Shown here piece by piece: positions 7,890 to 16,487 of a stretch of 64,000 nt of DNA. Below the pieces are notes generated by a model. That model was given only the letters and a program-made list of their open reading frames with translations, searched no databases and was not told where the DNA came from. Source of the stretch: Corynebacterium lactis. Its GTDB lineage: Bacteria; Actinomycetota; Actinomycetes; Mycobacteriales; Mycobacteriaceae. The position numbers and the translations under genes are program-made. The stretch covers positions 248,001-312,000 of the forward strand of contig NZ_ULHE01000002.1 of assembly GCF_900519355.1 (NCBI RefSeq), in the 5' to 3' direction. The stretch's first letter is position 1; every line of letters starts with the position of its first letter.

Positions 7890-8993
7890 CTAGCCGACGT
7901 ACTCCGCGTAGCGGTGTCGGTGATGTTCGGTGAAGCCCAAGCTGCGATAAAGGGATATTCCGGCCTCATTGGTGGCCAGGACCTGCAGGTAGGCTTCGTC
8001 CGCGCCGTTGCTCCCCCCCCAGTGGAGCATGTGGATTCCGAGCAGTGTGCCCAGCCCCTGCCTGCGCATATCCTCCGCGACCTCGACGGCGGAGAAGCCC
8101 AGCCAGGTGCGGCCATCGTCGCTGGACGTGAGTGTTCCACGGGTGATGGTTACGGTACGAGGCCCCTCGGCGCCCGGCACGGTCAGCCGACCAAAGCACA
8201 TCCGGCCGTCGATTTCTTCTCGCAGCAGCATCAGCGCCTTTTCCGGAAGCGTGGTCCCGCGGAAGTGGTACAGGGCCAGCCAGTCCTCGTCGGGCTGGTC
8301 CGCAATGTCCACTGCCACTCCGGGCACGGCGCTGGACAGCGGGGGAAGCTCGGTTGTCAGGGGCCTGGTCATGACAATAATGTCGGGGCCGACCCGCCAT
8401 TCGTCCCCGGCGACCAGCGCCTGCGCCGGTTTCGCGATCCGATCGGGGATCGCAATACGTACGGGGAGCTCGTGCGCGGCGTAGAACCGTTGAATCCGCT
8501 CCAGCGGGACCGGCTGCATACCGGCCCCAGCTGCGATCGGAAGCGCAGAGTTCGACCTCTCCGTGATTCCATCGCCGGCGCGCAGCAGCCAACCGGACTC
8601 CACGACATGCTCGATACCTGGGAAAGCCTTCGCCGTGGCGACCTCGACGGCGCGAATGTCCGAGTTCCGCACCGGGTGATCCGGCAGCGCCTTGACGATC
8701 AGTACTCGCTTATCGCTGAAGTCGACCGCGGGCACCGACTCGTCGGAGCGGACCCCGGCCCGTTGCTGGGGGCGCACGACGAACGGGTCCATGCTGATCA
8801 CGTGCCCGATCACGTCCGTGGTCTTCTTCCCGCTGGCCGCGACCTCGTCGTCGGACAGCGCGCGGCGGACGATGACGCGCCGTCCCACCTCGACCTCGCC
8901 CACGCCCCAGCGGGAGATAGGCAGGCCGTCCTGCTGGCCTTGGCCGACGGCGCCGTGGGTGTTGGCGCCGCCCGGGACGATGTTTTCGTCCAT
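7890..8993 (-). CDS. GNAT N-acetyltransferase with N-terminal SH3-like domain (Rv0428c-type)
   Basis: A 367-residue protein. Its C-terminal third is a GCN5-related acetyltransferase: acetyl-CoA-binding loop RRQGLGTLL preceded by GFSAVEVAEDMR and followed by YLQVLATNEAGISLYRSLGF. The N-terminal ~70 residues (WGVGEVEVGRRVIVRRAL, then TDVIGHVISMDPFVVRP) look like the small beta-barrel domain found in the Rv0428c family. The gene follows def by 4 nt, the same def-GNAT-xthA neighbourhood as in mycobacteria. The acetyl acceptor is not known. A run of eight G on the coding strand (8013-8020 as C) encodes Trp-Gly-Gly. Confidence 0.85.
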   Translation of the reverse strand: MDENIVPGGANTHGAVGQGQQDGLPISRWGVGEVEVGRRVIVRRALSDDEVAASGKKTTDVIGHVISMDPFVVRPQQRAGVRSDESVPAVDFSDKRVLIVKALPDHPVRNSDIRAVEVATAKAFPGIEHVVESGWLLRAGDGITERSNSALPIAAGAGMQPVPLERIQRFYAAHELPVRIAIPDRIAKPAQALVAGDEWRVGPDIIVMTRPLTTELPPLSSAVPGVAVDIADQPDEDWLALYHFRGTTLPEKALMLLREEIDGRMCFGRLTVPGAEGPRTVTITRGTLTSSDDGRTWLGFSAVEVAEDMRRQGLGTLLGIHMLHWGGSNGADEAYLQVLATNEAGISLYRSLGFTEHHRHRYAEYVG

Positions 8994-8997
8994 AGAT

Positions 8998-9597
8998 TTA
9001 GTCCTCTTCGACGTCGATATCGTCGTGGCCGAAGGGATCCGGGTCGACTCCCGGCAGCCAGGTCAGGCCACCGGTGGTCCATCCCGCGCGCTTGATCTCC
9101 TTCTTCGCCATCCGCTTCCAGCGGCCGGTCAGGCAGTCGGTGTAGAGGTATCCGTCCAGGTGTCCGACCTCGTGCTGCATGCAACGCGCCAGGAACCCGG
9201 AGGCCTCGATGTGCACCTCGTTGCCGTTTTCGTCCAGGCCCGTCACCGTGGCGTGCTCGGCCCGTGCCGTCGGGAAGCTAAGACCCGGGACGGAGAGGCA
9301 GCCCTCGTCGTCGGAGCCGTCGTCGGCAGGCATGGTCTTGGGGATCTCGCTGGTGGTCAGCACCGGGTTGATGACGCAGCCGCGGTGCCACACGTCGTCA
9401 TCGTCGGGGCAGTTGTAGACGAAGAGACGCTTGCCGACGCCCACCTGGTTCGCGGCGAGGCCGACTCCGTGGGCGCGGTCCATGGTCTCGTACATGTCCT
9501 CGATAAGTTCGCGGAGCTCGGAGACGTCCTCGGTCACGGGCTCGGTCGGGTTGTGGAGGACGGGGTCGCCAGCGATGACGATGGGGCGAATAGTCAT
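8998..9597 (-). CDS. def: Peptide deformylase
   Basis: Metalloenzyme that removes the N-formyl group from nascent proteins; 199 residues. The three PDF motifs are present in order: [11 protein letters not shown] (motif 1, GxGxAAxQ), DEGCLSVPG (motif 2, metal-ligand Cys) and QHEVGHLDG (motif 3, HExxH; the usual Asp is Gly). An acidic C-terminal tail ([13 protein letters not shown]) extends past the core. The ATG at 9597 has a -10 box (9605-9610) 7 nt upstream and no ribosome site, so a leaderless mRNA covering def and the GNAT gene is likely. It is divergent from the DUF3263 gene, as Rv0429c is from Rv0430. Confidence 0.95.
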   Translation of the reverse strand: MTIRPIVIAGDPVLHNPTEPVTEDVSELRELIEDMYETMDRAHGVGLAANQVGVGKRLFVYNCPDDDDVWHRGCVINPVLTTSEIPKTMPADDGSDDEGCLSVPGLSFPTARAEHATVTGLDENGNEVHIEASGFLARCMQHEVGHLDGYLYTDCLTGRWKRMAKKEIKRAGWTTGGLTWLPGVDPDPFGHDDIDVEED

Positions 9598-9604
9598 GGC
9601 AGTG

Positions 9605-9610
9605 ATTCTA
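9605..9610 (-). promoter_or_regulatory. Putative -10 box of a leaderless promoter, def
   Basis: TAGAAT on the minus strand, then 7 nt (CACTGCC), then the def ATG. The spacing matches the leaderless promoters of xthA and ppk2 in this window. Confidence 0.5.
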
Positions 9611-9620
9611 CTCGGGGAAT

Positions 9621-9923
9621 GTGCCAGACTTGGAGGCGATGAAATCGGATGGGAAAGACCAGCTTGAGGGCGATACCGCGGGTGTGGAACCCGCGCTGGC
9701 CAGGCGGATGCTCGACTTCGAGAAGGAGTGGCTGAAGGTCGCGCGCAGGGGGCCTCGGATGGCCGGTGCCCGGGACGAGGCGATCCGGCGTCGCTTCGGG
9801 GAGGATTTTCCGGCCGGCTCGGTGCGCTATCACCAGGTGCTGTCCCGTCTTCTCGACTCGCCCGCGGCGGAGGCCAGCGAGCCGATTCTGGTCCACAGGC
9901 TGCGCGCGCTGCGCGACGGCTGA
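9621..9923 (+). CDS. DUF3263 protein (Rv0430-like)
   Basis: A 100-residue protein of the actinobacterial DUF3263 family. The diagnostic pattern is a Phe-x-x-x-Trp helix ([12 protein letters not shown]), an Arg/Lys-rich turn with DEAIRRRFG, then [11 protein letters not shown] and [12 protein letters not shown], which reads like a small helix-turn-helix DNA-binding fold. Two starts are possible: GTG at 9621 and ATG at 9639 (GGAGG only 2 nt before it); neither spacing is ideal. Position between def and the LytR_C gene matches Rv0429c-Rv0430-Rv0431. The molecular function is unknown. Confidence 0.85.
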   Translation: MPDLEAMKSDGKDQLEGDTAGVEPALARRMLDFEKEWLKVARRGPRMAGARDEAIRRRFGEDFPAGSVRYHQVLSRLLDSPAAEASEPILVHRLRALRDG

Positions 9924-10000
9924 GCCTCGAATGAGCCTCGAACGAGCCTCGACTGAGACAAAAAGACTCAACCTTTACTTCACAGTTTTCTGCTCGGGCC

Positions 10001-10006
10001 TATAGT
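10001..10006 (+). promoter_or_regulatory. Putative -10 box for the LytR_C gene
   Basis: TATAGT directly precedes the ATG at 10007. If it is the -10 box, transcription starts near 10013-10016 and translation would begin at the in-frame GTG at 10016 on a leaderless mRNA. Confidence 0.45.
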
Positions 10007-10948
10007 ATGAAAATTGTGTCTGACCAACTGAACCCCCAGAATTCGCCACGCCGAGGACGTCATCGTCTCGATGATGACTTCGATGACTTCGACGATTTCG
10101 ACGAGTACAGCGACTACGGCGAGTACGCGACCGAAGCAGGCACCGACAGCCGCTCGGGCGCGTACGTCGACGCTCCCGAAGCGACCGTCGCAGCCTCCGG
10201 TGCCGCGGGATACGCCGCAGCCAGTGGCCGAGCCGACGCAGGAGCAACTGCCGCGGATGCAGAGGCAGCCGAGTACGACGAGTCCGACGATGATGCTGTG
10301 ACTGGCGCAGGTGCCGGCGCAGGCGCAGTTGCGGGCGAGGGTGCCGGTGCTGGCGACGGGCGCTCCTTGCGGATCCTTGCGGCGATCTGCCTCTTCATCG
10401 GCGTGTGCCTTGTCGGCTACGGCATCTATGCCTACAGCTCAGGTGGCGCTGGCAGCTCCGAGACCGCAGCATCCTCGACGTCCACCAGCGCCCAGGGCAG
10501 TGCGACGAATGGGGCGAACGGGCAGGACAAGGGCGATAGCGTCGCTCCACCGCCCCCGGCAACTGTCGGGGAGTCCGGCAAGCCCGTCCCCCCGCCCGTA
10601 GCGTCCGAGGCTCCGAAGAGCGACGCCCCGGCGGCGCCCGCGAAGGTGGACCGTGCCACCGTGAAGGTGACGGTGCTCAACAACTCGCAGGTCACTGGCC
10701 TCGCCGATAAGCTCTCCGAGAAGATTGGCAGCCAGGGCTGGGGCCGCGGTGCCACCGGCAACGCCCCGGAGAACGAAATGGGCGTCTGGGAGCGCACGAC
10801 CGTCGTGTTCGATCCGGCTAAGCCTCAGGAGAAGGCAGCGGCAGAAGAGCTCGCCAACCAGAACGGTTGGGTTGCGGTGCCGCGCGACCAGCGCTTTGAC
10901 GGCAAGCCCGCAGGCATTGTTGTCATCGCGACGGACCCAGCACAGTAG
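10007..10948 (+). CDS. LytR C-terminal domain membrane protein (Rv0431-like)
   Basis: A 313-residue bitopic membrane protein. The cytoplasmic N-terminus is strikingly acidic, with D/F repeats (DDDFDDFDDFDEYSDYGEY) and Ala/Gly-rich low complexity. One membrane helix follows (ILAAICLFIGVCLVGYGIYAY, about residues 124-144), then a Ser/Pro/Ala-rich linker and a C-terminal LytR_C domain (TVKVTVLNNSQVTGLADKLS to AGIVVIATDP). LytR_C domains are extracytoplasmic and often linked to cell-wall polymer proteins; the position matches Rv0431. The start may really be the GTG at 10016 because a -10 box abuts the ATG. Confidence 0.85.
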   Translation: MKIVSDQLNPQNSPRRGRHRLDDDFDDFDDFDEYSDYGEYATEAGTDSRSGAYVDAPEATVAASGAAGYAAASGRADAGATAADAEAAEYDESDDDAVTGAGAGAGAVAGEGAGAGDGRSLRILAAICLFIGVCLVGYGIYAYSSGGAGSSETAASSTSTSAQGSATNGANGQDKGDSVAPPPPATVGESGKPVPPPVASEAPKSDAPAAPAKVDRATVKVTVLNNSQVTGLADKLSEKIGSQGWGRGATGNAPENEMGVWERTTVVFDPAKPQEKAAAEELANQNGWVAVPRDQRFDGKPAGIVVIATDPAQ

Positions 10949-11008
10949 GGGATAAGTGAGAGCGCACTCGGGTACCGCTCGGTAGGGCGCACCGGGGTGC
11001 GCTAGGGT

Positions 11009-11032
11009 AGGCTTCGGAAAAATCCGGAGCCT
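11009..11032 (+). terminator. Hairpin downstream of the LytR_C gene
   Basis: AGGCTTCGGA (11009-11018) and TCCGGAGCCT (11023-11032) pair with one G-U-type mismatch around an AAAA loop. A weaker GCGCACC/GGTGCGC hairpin precedes it. There is no strong T-run. Confidence 0.5.
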
Positions 11033-11208
11033 TGAAACTTTTGTAGCCCCGACAGAAACCCATAGAATTTCACGGGCTCGAAGTTTCCCCCATGCTCGTT
11101 GCCTTGGGGCTCGGTGTCGTCGGATAGCGCTCAACGTGTAGCGCCGTCGGATATCGCCATCGCGTAGGTCCCTACAACTTCCGACGATTAGTGAGGAATT
11201 TTTTCTCG

Positions 11209-11757
11209 ATGAAGAATGTGCGTTCCCGGTTCGGTCTCGTTGTGGCTAGCGTGTGCGTTGTTTCCCTGGGACTGACGGCATGCTCGCCCGGCGAGCAGGG
11301 GAAGGACGCGGCGGCCTCGCAGACCAGCGCGCCCGCAGTCAGCGTGAACCCGCAGGCGCCTGCGCTGACTGAGAAGGTCGGCGCGTTCAACTTCATCCGG
11401 ACGAAGGACGACGGCACGATGGCGATGCTCGCGACCGTCCACGTGAAAAGCGCCGACGGCTGGATGGGGCTCGTCGACGAGAGCAATCAGTTCTCCGTCT
11501 TGGAGAAGGGGAAGTACACGGTTCACGCGCGTGGAGCCTCGGGCTGCAGTGGTGTCGGAAGCCCAGCTGCAGAGGGGCTCGGCGTCATCGGCGAGGTGCA
11601 CGCGAGCGGGAATAAGTCCGTAGATGTGTGGTCGACCCCCTCCAAGGTGGACGAGGACAGCTTTACCACGGTGGCGCTTGTCGACGAGAGCGGCAATCTC
11701 GCTGGTTGCGCGAAATCGGTCAAGTGGACCGAGCCCACTGCTGCAAAGAGCTCTTAG
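11209..11757 (+). CDS. SodC-like lipoprotein lacking most metal ligands
   Basis: A 182-residue lipoprotein: signal peptide, lipobox LTAC (Cys25), Ala/Ser-rich linker, then a single domain. Position between the LytR_C gene and the YbdK ligase is that of Cu/Zn superoxide dismutase SodC (Rv0432). The sequence GKYTVHARGASGC aligns without gaps to the SodC stretch GFHGLHIHQVGKC, keeping the first His and the disulfide Cys. The second His is Arg, and the loop that carries the remaining Cu/Zn ligands is missing. The second disulfide Cys is probably in NLAGCAKSV. I infer a SOD-like fold without dismutase activity. The ATG at 11209 has GAGGAA 10 nt upstream; a GTG at 11191 is an alternative. Confidence 0.7.
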   Translation: MKNVRSRFGLVVASVCVVSLGLTACSPGEQGKDAAASQTSAPAVSVNPQAPALTEKVGAFNFIRTKDDGTMAMLATVHVKSADGWMGLVDESNQFSVLEKGKYTVHARGASGCSGVGSPAAEGLGVIGEVHASGNKSVDVWSTPSKVDEDSFTTVALVDESGNLAGCAKSVKWTEPTAAKSS

Positions 11758-11766
11758 TGTGAAAAA

Positions 11767-13008
11767 ATGGGGGGCATGACTGAGGAATTCGCCGGATCCC
11801 CCGAACCCACTCTTGGCGTTGAGTGGGAGTTGGCGTTTGTCGACCGCACGACGCGCGACACCGCGCCGGTGGCCGCAAAGGTACTCGACATCATCGATGC
11901 CGAGCATCCTGGGCACTCGCTGCAGCGGGAATTCCTCGCCAACACCGTTGAGCTGGTCACCGGTGTCCACCGCACAGTGCCGCAGGCCGTGGCCGACCTG
12001 CAAAAGCAGCTGGACATGGTCCTGGACGCCGCCGATCGCGTGGGCGTCGACGTGTGGTCGTCGGGCTCGCACCCCTTCGCGCGCGGCACCGCGCAGCAGG
12101 TCAGCGACAAGGGCCACTACTCGGAGATCATCAACCGCACGCAGTGGTGGGGAAACCAGATGATCATCTGGGGGATCCACGTCCACGTCGGTATCAAGGA
12201 TTCCGCCCGGGTCTGGCCCATCATCCAGGCCCTGGCGACGAAGATGCCGCACATGCTCGCGCTGTCGGCGTCCTCCCCGGCCTGGAATGGCGAGGACATG
12301 GGCTACGCCTCGAACCGCAGCTTGCTCTACCAGCAGCTTCCCACCGCCGGGCTGCCCCCGGCCATCTACACGTGGGAGGATTGGCAATCCTACATGCACG
12401 ACCAGTCGCTCTCCGGCGTCATCAATCACACCGGCTCGATGCACCTGGACATCCGGCCGGCCTCCAAGTACGGCACCATCGAGGTCCGCGTCGCGGATGC
12501 CACCTCCAACATCCAGGAGCTGGCGGCCATCGTCGCGCTGACGCACTGCCTGACCGTGTACTTCGACCGCATGTGGGAGGCCGGGGAGGAGCTGCCCAGC
12601 CTGCAGCCCTGGCACATTGACGAGAACAAGTGGCGCGCCGCCCGCTATGGCATGGACGCCCTGATCATCGTCAACCGCGACACCGACGAGCGCTGGGTTC
12701 GCGATGAGTTGCTCGAGCTGGTCGAGGAACTCTCCCCGCTTGCCGACGAGCTGGGCTGCGCTGCGGAGCTCCAATACGTCAATGACATTGTGGCGGTCGG
12801 CGCGGGCTACGAGCGCCAGCGCGCCGTGGCGCAGGCGGCGGGCGCGCTTCCCGCACTCGTCACCGAGGACGAGGTCCGCGACAACGAGGAGAAGCTAGGC
12901 CGCACGCCGTGGGCTGCAGCGGTGGACCTGGGAGTCCAGGAGCTGCGCACCGGGCGCCCGATCGACGTGGCGGCCTTCCGCGAGGGCGCCGGATCAACCC
13001 AGGGCTAA
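11767..13008 (+). CDS. Carboxylate-amine ligase, YbdK / glutamate-cysteine ligase 2 family
   Basis: A 413-residue member of the GCS2 (YbdK) family, the orthologue of Rv0433 by position. Such enzymes form an amide bond with ATP; YbdK has weak glutamate-cysteine ligase activity, but the physiological substrate is unsettled. Recognisable parts are [13 protein letters not shown] near the N-terminus, the metal/ATP-binding region [11 protein letters not shown], the segment [25 protein letters not shown] and the C-terminal [10 protein letters not shown]. The start is either ATG 11767 (TAGTGT -10-like box 6 nt upstream) or ATG 11776. It follows the SodC-like gene by 9 nt and may be co-transcribed. 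Confidence 0.88.
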   Translation: MGGMTEEFAGSPEPTLGVEWELAFVDRTTRDTAPVAAKVLDIIDAEHPGHSLQREFLANTVELVTGVHRTVPQAVADLQKQLDMVLDAADRVGVDVWSSGSHPFARGTAQQVSDKGHYSEIINRTQWWGNQMIIWGIHVHVGIKDSARVWPIIQALATKMPHMLALSASSPAWNGEDMGYASNRSLLYQQLPTAGLPPAIYTWEDWQSYMHDQSLSGVINHTGSMHLDIRPASKYGTIEVRVADATSNIQELAAIVALTHCLTVYFDRMWEAGEELPSLQPWHIDENKWRAARYGMDALIIVNRDTDERWVRDELLELVEELSPLADELGCAAELQYVNDIVAVGAGYERQRAVAQAAGALPALVTEDEVRDNEEKLGRTPWAAAVDLGVQELRTGRPIDVAAFREGAGSTQG

Positions 13009-13030
13009 GGGGCCTCTCGCGATCGAGGTC

Positions 13031-13390
13031 CTATCCTCGGCAGCCTGAGGAGTCGTCGCGGGCCAAGTTGGCGTCGTCGATAAGCCCTTCCTTGTAGGCC
13101 TCGTGGCCCACGCGGTTTCCAATGATCGGGGCGGTCCCGAGCGCGAAGCAGATGATGAGGGTCAGCAGGCCCAGGTCGCCCAAGGTGGTGGTATCCCGGG
13201 TACCGTGCACGAGGACGTGCAGGAGGGCACCTGTCAGCGTGAGCATGAGTCCGAGAGTTTGAGGCTTGGACGAGGCGTGCATGCGGCTGACGGTGTCGCG
13301 GAAGCGCGCCAGCCCGATGGCGGCTGCGAGGCACAGCAGTGCGCCCGAGACTACCGCGCCGATTGCGATGATGTCTGCGATGAGGATCAT
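13031..13390 (-). CDS. mrpG: Mrp/Mnh cation antiporter subunit G
   Basis: Small membrane subunit (119 residues) of the multi-subunit Na+(K+)/H+ antiporter. Three hydrophobic helices are visible (IAIGAVVSGALLCLAAAIGL, TLGLMLTLTGALLHVLVHG, LGLLTLIICFALGTAPIIG) together with the family motif RFRDTVSRMHASSKPQTLG. It is the last gene of a minus-strand operon in the usual order A(B)-C-D-E-F-G and converges on the YbdK gene with a 22-nt gap. Confidence 0.93.
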   Translation of the reverse strand: MILIADIIAIGAVVSGALLCLAAAIGLARFRDTVSRMHASSKPQTLGLMLTLTGALLHVLVHGTRDTTTLGDLGLLTLIICFALGTAPIIGNRVGHEAYKEGLIDDANLARDDSSGCRG

Positions 13391-13402
13391 AGGGGGAGCT
13401 CC

Positions 13403-13711
13403 TTACTCGGCCTGATCGGCCTGCTCTGCCTGCTCGGCACGGTCGTCGGGGACCCGGAATTTCGCCACTGCCAGCGAGGACAGGAACCCCAGCAGCGCGA
13501 TGACCAGCATGGGGTAGACCACCGAGGTGTCCAGACGCCAGGCCATGAACGCGGCCAACATGCCCTGGAGCATTGCGGTTAGGGACTCAAGGCTGATGAG
13601 CCGATCCAGCGAATTCGGGCCGGCAAGCATGCGCCCGAGGGTGATGAGCGTCGCGACGAAGTAGATCGCGGCGGCAACCCCGAGGAGTGCGTTGAACAGT
13701 TCTGGGTTCAT
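13403..13711 (-). CDS. mrpF: Mrp/Mnh cation antiporter subunit F
   Basis: A 102-residue subunit with three membrane helices and the MrpF signature GPNSLDRLISLESLTA in the first loop. The ATG at 13711 overlaps the mrpE stop by 4 bp (ATGA), so the two are translationally coupled. The C-terminus is a short charged tail (RVPDDRAEQAEQADQAE). Confidence 0.92.
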   Translation of the reverse strand: MNPELFNALLGVAAAIYFVATLITLGRMLAGPNSLDRLISLESLTAMLQGMLAAFMAWRLDTSVVYPMLVIALLGFLSSLAVAKFRVPDDRAEQAEQADQAE

Positions 13712-14274
13712 CGGATGCCTCCTTCGGCGGTGTCGTTCACGTCTCGGTTTTCGAAGGCTCGGATGACTCGCCTCTCCATCCTCGCCAGCTGGGCGACGTG
13801 GCGCTCGATCTGGCCCGTGGAGGAAGCATCGAGGATATGCAGCGTCAAGGTCTTCTTCTGCTTGTCGACGTCGATGATGATTCCTCCCGGCTGCAAGTTG
13901 ATTAGCGCCATTGCCGTGGCGAGAGTGATGTCGCCGCTCACGCGCATGGGCACCTCGATGATGGCGGCGGGCGGGGGATCGGCGCGGCGCACCGCGATCC
14001 ACGCCACCTGAACGGAGGCGACGAGGAAGTCGATGGCCCAGGACCCGAATAGCCGGACCAGGCCGGAGAAGTTCAGCTCCATCGCACTGACCGGCGGCAG
14101 TGGCAGTGGCACGGCCACAGTGAGCAGCGCAATGACCAACACGCCGGAGACCACGTTGCCCACCGAGACCTCGCCCCACAGGAATATCCAGATGACCAGC
14201 AGGAGCAGGAACATGACCAGCGATATCCGCGGGGGCTTCTTCAGACCCTTCTTGCGCGTGGGTTTCTCACTCAT
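13708..14274 (-). CDS. mrpE: Mrp/Mnh cation antiporter subunit E
   Basis: A 188-residue subunit. After a basic N-terminus (MSEKPTRKKGLKKPP) come hydrophobic helices (ISLVMFLLLLVIWIFLWGE, VVSGVLVIALLTVAVPLPL), then the conserved cytoplasmic domain with LATAMALINLQPGGIIIDVD and LTLHILDASSTGQIERHVA. The ATG at 14274 overlaps the mrpD stop by 8 bp; an in-frame GTG at 14283 is less likely. Confidence 0.92.
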   Translation of the reverse strand: MSEKPTRKKGLKKPPRISLVMFLLLLVIWIFLWGEVSVGNVVSGVLVIALLTVAVPLPLPPVSAMELNFSGLVRLFGSWAIDFLVASVQVAWIAVRRADPPPAAIIEVPMRVSGDITLATAMALINLQPGGIIIDVDKQKKTLTLHILDASSTGQIERHVAQLARMERRVIRAFENRDVNDTAEGGIR

Positions 14275-15952
14275 GGCTGTCACCCGCCTTCTCCGTCACG
14301 GCGTCCGGGGACCACGGCTGCTTTGTGCGGCCAACAGCTCCGGGCGGCCCCTCAAGGGAATCGACGTCCCGCACCCCGAGGACCGCGGTGCGGTACTCGG
14401 AGACGTTGGCGACATTCGTCGCGGCGCGGTCGGCAACCGTCGACAGCGGACCCGCCAGGACGGTGACAGCCACGGAAGATGTGACCAGGAACATCGTCGG
14501 CGCGAACATGCCCAGTGGCATTCGGCCCACGTCGGCCCGCTCCGCCAGCGTGACCGTCCTGGTCTGCTCCCGCAGTGCGGCGGGTGTGGCCAGAGCGATG
14601 TCGCCCTCGGGGGCATCGGAGCGGTCTCGCCAGAATGCCTTCGACCACACCAGGATCATGGTGTAGAGCGTCAGCAGGGAGGTGACAATCGACCCAGCGA
14701 CCAGGATCCACGCTGTCGCCGACCCGTTCTCGGCGCCGGCCTGAATCAGCAGGACCTTGCCCAGGAATCCCGAGAACGGTGGGATGCCGCCCAAGTTCAG
14801 CGCCGGCACCAGGTAGAGCACCGCGAGCAGTGGCGACGCCTTCGCCAGCCCGCCCAGCCTGCGCAGCGAGGACGAGCCCGCCTGCCGCTCAATCAGGCCG
14901 ACGACCAGGAAAAGCGCGGTCTGCACCAGGATGTGGTGCACGATGTAGAAGATCGCGCCGGTCAGACCGGTCGAATTCCCGACGGCGATGCCGAAGATCA
15001 TGTAACCGATGTGCGAGACCAGCGTGAAAGACAGCAGTCGCTTGATATCGTTTTGCGCCATGGCACCGAGGATGCCCATCAGCATGGTCGCCAGGCCCGC
15101 CCACATCAGAACGTCGTCAAGCCCACCACCGGGGAAGACCACGCTGCGCGCGCGGATGATGGCGTAGACGCCGACCTTCGTCAGCAGGCCCGCGAAGACC
15201 GCGGTGACCATGGACGGAGCGGTGGGGTAGGAGTCCGGCAGCCACGACGACAGTGGGAATATCGCCGCCTTGACCGCGAATGCGACCAGCAGCACGGCGA
15301 AGATGGCGGTGCGGGTACCGTCCGGGATCTCCTCCATGCGGATGGAGATGTGCGCGAAGTTCACGGTGCCGACCGACTGATAGACCAGCCCGATGGCCAG
15401 CAGAAACACCATCGACGAGAGCATGTTCACCATCACGTAGGACACGCCCGCGCGGATGCGTGACGACGACGCGCCCAGGGTGAGCAGCACATAGGAGGCC
15501 ACCAGGAGCACCTCGAAGCCCACGTACATGTTGAACAGGTCGCCGGCGAGGAAGGCCATGGATACGCCCATGTTGAGCAGCATGTACGTGGGAACGAAGA
15601 CGGAGATGGGCTCGTTGTCGTCGCCGTCGGAGATGCCCTGGCCGATGCCGAACCACATCACTGCGAAGAGCACCAGCTGGGAGACGGCGACCATCAGGAC
15701 GGCGAGGTTGTCGGCGACCAGCGTAATGCCGATCGGCGAGTCCCAGCCGCCGACCTGCACCGTGTGGATGCCGTGGGCGTAAATGAGATAGACAAGCCCG
15801 ACGGCGATGAGCAGGAGTGCGCCCAGGGATGCGAGCGACAGCGCCTGCTGCAGGCGCGGCCTGCGCGAAAACAGCAGCGCCAGCGCGGCGGTGGCCGCCG
15901 GGACGATGACAGGCAGGGGGATGAGGAAGTAGATCAATTGCTCGGTGGTCAT
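14267..15952 (-). CDS. mrpD: Mrp/Mnh cation antiporter subunit D
   Basis: Large polytopic subunit (561 residues), homologous to the NuoN/NuoM antiporter-like subunits of complex I, and a likely proton path of the antiporter. At least a dozen membrane helices are seen, with the proton-conducting family region FAVKAAIFPLSSWLPDSY (conserved Lys in a membrane helix) and IKRLLSFTLVSHIGYM. A hydrophilic C-terminal tail of about 100 residues ends the protein. It starts one nucleotide after the mrpC stop and overlaps mrpE. Confidence 0.95.
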   Translation of the reverse strand: MTTEQLIYFLIPLPVIVPAATAALALLFSRRPRLQQALSLASLGALLLIAVGLVYLIYAHGIHTVQVGGWDSPIGITLVADNLAVLMVAVSQLVLFAVMWFGIGQGISDGDDNEPISVFVPTYMLLNMGVSMAFLAGDLFNMYVGFEVLLVASYVLLTLGASSSRIRAGVSYVMVNMLSSMVFLLAIGLVYQSVGTVNFAHISIRMEEIPDGTRTAIFAVLLVAFAVKAAIFPLSSWLPDSYPTAPSMVTAVFAGLLTKVGVYAIIRARSVVFPGGGLDDVLMWAGLATMLMGILGAMAQNDIKRLLSFTLVSHIGYMIFGIAVGNSTGLTGAIFYIVHHILVQTALFLVVGLIERQAGSSSLRRLGGLAKASPLLAVLYLVPALNLGGIPPFSGFLGKVLLIQAGAENGSATAWILVAGSIVTSLLTLYTMILVWSKAFWRDRSDAPEGDIALATPAALREQTRTVTLAERADVGRMPLGMFAPTMFLVTSSVAVTVLAGPLSTVADRAATNVANVSEYRTAVLGVRDVDSLEGPPGAVGRTKQPWSPDAVTEKAGDSHE

Positions 15953-15953
15953 G

Positions 15954-16487
15954 CTAGTCCTCGTCCCCCTTCTCGCCGTTGGCGAAATTCGAGGTGCCCC
16001 TTGGGCTATCGGCCTCGATCGGCTTTTCGAAGCTCTCGGGGCCGAACTTGTCTCCGGCCTCTGTGGGGCGGCCGGTGGTGGGGTCGTCGGAGCGGTCGTG
16101 GTCGGGGGCCGCCGAGGGATCGTCGGCTCGGCGCAGAGCCAGGCTGCGATCCTCGTGGTCGTCCTGGACGTGGTCGCCGACGCGGTAACGATGCTGGCGA
16201 TAGGCCAGGGCGAGCAGGAACGCGGTCATGCCCATCGAGATCACGATCGCGGTCAGGATGAACGCCTGGGGGAGCGGGTCCGCCGATTGCCCGCTGGTCA
16301 GCGACTCTCGGCCCCAAATCGGCGGACTGCCAGGCCCGCCTGAACCAAGAAGGATCAGCAGGTTGATGCCGTTGCCCATGAGCAGCAGGCCCATCAGCAT
16401 TTTGGTCAGGGCACGGTCCAGGAAGAGGTACACGCCGGCGGCGATGAGGACACCCACGGCTGTTAGCAGGACGAAGTTCAAAATCAC
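15954..16487 (-). CDS. mrpC: Mrp/Mnh cation antiporter subunit C
   Basis: Homologue of NuoK, 177 residues. Three membrane helices (LLTAVGVLIAAGVYLFLD, LLLMGNGINLLILLG, AFILTAIVISMGMTAFLLALAYR) are followed by an unusually long hydrophilic tail rich in Asp, Arg and Pro (about residues 105-177). The ATG overlaps the mrpA stop by 4 bp. Confidence 0.94.
   Translation of the reverse strand: MILNFVLLTAVGVLIAAGVYLFLDRALTKMLMGLLLMGNGINLLILLGSGGPGSPPIWGRESLTSGQSADPLPQAFILTAIVISMGMTAFLLALAYRQHRYRVGDHVQDDHEDRSLALRRADDPSAAPDHDRSDDPTTGRPTEAGDKFGPESFEKPIEADSPRGTSNFANGEKGDED

Noticed and set aside
7862-7905. Repeated CTAGCCGACGT at the RDD/GNAT junction as an attachment site
   Set aside because: Only 11 bp, no integrase or tRNA nearby, and no foreign DNA between the copies.
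8013-8020. Run of eight C (G in the GNAT coding strand) as a phase-variation switch
   Set aside because: The reading frame is intact, the residues fit the protein, and the enzyme is a housekeeping-type GNAT without surface exposure.
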